From positions 1 to 64,000 of the forward strand of contig ML986682.1 in NCBI GenBank assembly GCA_010094045.1: DNA of 64,000 nt, read 5' to 3'. Below the pieces are notes generated by a model, which ran no database searches, had not been told where the DNA came from, and was given only the letters and a program-made list of their open reading frames with translations. This stretch comes from Lojkania enalia (taxonomy: Eukaryota; Ascomycota; Dothideomycetes; Pleosporales). Shown one piece after another: positions 63,295 to 64,000 of the stretch; within the stretch, counting starts at the first letter, position 1; the number at the start of each line of letters is the position of its first letter. The translations under genes and the position numbers were made by a program.

Positions 63295-64000
63295 ACGTAC
63301 AGCATAAGCGAGCTGATCACCCAAGTAAGCTGATTATAATACTAAGACTATACTAAAATCGCGACTACTTTTCGCAAAATATTATACTTTCTTATATTCT
63401 ATCGTACTATATAGTATAGTAGCCTATTCTTCTATATCTATAGCATCATTTTTATACGTCCGCAAGTTATACCTAGCCTTGCCGTACTACCTGTAGCACC
63501 TTTAAGTTAGCTGGCCTCTATCAACACGCGCCTTCTTCCTACTCTTCTTCCTATTAGTACGAGCACTAAACTCTTTTAGAGTAGTTAATCGAGCGCCTTC
63601 TTTAATTATTAGGTTACCTTTCTTCTATACATACTTTCTTTTATACGATTGATGTTATATAGCGGCCTTATTAGCTGCTTAAAGCTTAGTAACCTGAGCG
63701 TGTAATAGTACGTTTTTATATATTATATATGTAGCACCCTTTGTAAACTATTTAAACGCCTCTACTATTAAAATAGGCGAGCTATTTAGGTGCTTTTAAA
63801 CTCTTAATCAAACGTACGTAGATTAAGACCTAAATTTAATAGGATTACTTAGTATTTTTAACTCTTAAGGGGTATCTTCGACTATAGGGGGTGTTAGCGT
63901 ACGCAGTCGAACTTCGAGCTTTAATAGTACTATATCTGAGTCGAATAGAACTAGGCTAGCACCTTAAAAGCTACTTAGGATATTACTCTTCGTAATTGCT
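63295..64000 (-). mobile_element. Third pogo-like copy, cut by the window end
   Basis: It starts with ACGTACAGCATAAGCGAGCT, the better preserved version of the 58,041 TIR, after a TA at 63,293-63,294. From 63,330 it is collinear with 58,075 onward and covers the transposase C-terminal tail: P-T-P-P-like segment near 63,890, a T-S/L-x-E-F-S-A-R-T-N-R-K-K segment at about 63,545-63,590 and a basic zinc-knuckle tail near 63,430-63,510. This copy carries fewer C-to-T changes than the 58-kb one (for example CGAGCTGATCACCC against GAGCTAATTACC). The rest lies beyond the window. Confidence 0.8.

Noticed and set aside
58041..64000. Direct repeats at 58 kb and 63.3 kb as the LTRs of one retrotransposon
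   Set aside because: Both encode a pogo transposase tail on the minus strand, the left copy has its own TIRs and TA duplication, and the gypsy pol runs through the site.
1..64000. tRNA, rRNA or other structured RNA genes
   Set aside because: I saw no tRNA-like A/B-box pair with a foldable arm set and no rRNA-like conserved core; the sequence is too mutated for a visual call.

Overview
The window looks like a long, dead, AT-rich block of a filamentous ascomycete genome (Pezizomycotina) that has passed through repeat-induced point mutation (RIP). No open reading frame is longer than about 107 codons. Even so, on both strands long stretches read as recognisable fungal proteins if TAG/TAA/TGA are taken as former Gln, Arg or Trp codons, and catalytic Gly/Asp/Glu/Ser residues are replaced the way C-to-T or G-to-A changes would replace them. 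Every gene below is therefore a pseudogene or relic. I saw no tRNA, rRNA, CRISPR array or intact gene. Pseudogene boundaries are approximate because stops and some frameshifts hide the true ends. Family assignments rest on residue patterns I recognise, not on a database search.

Left part (1-18 kb): an unidentified minus-strand relic; a patatin-like phospholipase (PLP) relic (about 4.4-6.65 kb, minus); a divergent DUF3723 relic (about 7.4-11.4 kb, plus); and a HET / NB-ARC / TPR NOD-like receptor (NLR) relic (12.2-16.7 kb, minus) with 18 TPR units in strict 126-bp register. PLP, DUF3723 and NLR genes are typical accessory cargo of Starship giant transposons, so this may be a decayed Starship cargo block; I found no DUF3435 captain. 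The NLR sits inside a 6-kb unit with terminal inverted repeats (TIRs), TA target duplications and the C-terminal tail of a Fot1/pogo-type transposase. That unit lies inside a copy of a second TIR element. A free 554-bp copy of the second element lies at 22.9-23.4 kb.

Middle (18-56.7 kb): mostly relics I cannot name. They include a >700-codon plus-strand gene starting at 18,988 and Gln/Pro-rich plus-strand coding at 28.2-32.6 kb ending near a GAG/GTG microsatellite. Recognisable ones are a protein kinase (41.5-42.3 kb), a DUF7924 nuclease-like protein (44.4-45.5 kb, minus), a kinase-like protein with an Arg/Glu heptad coiled coil (46.8-49.25 kb, minus) and a probable GNAT acetyltransferase (50.2-50.85 kb, minus).

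Right end (56.7-64 kb): base composition drops sharply to extreme AT. This is a Ty3/gypsy chromovirus pol (reverse transcriptase, RNase H, integrase, chromodomain) split by two pogo-like DNA transposons at 58,041-59,911 and 60,590-61,708, each at a TA dinucleotide, followed by another pogo-like copy (63,295 onward) cut by the window edge. The pol reading resumes after the first insertion, so the insertions came after the retroelement.
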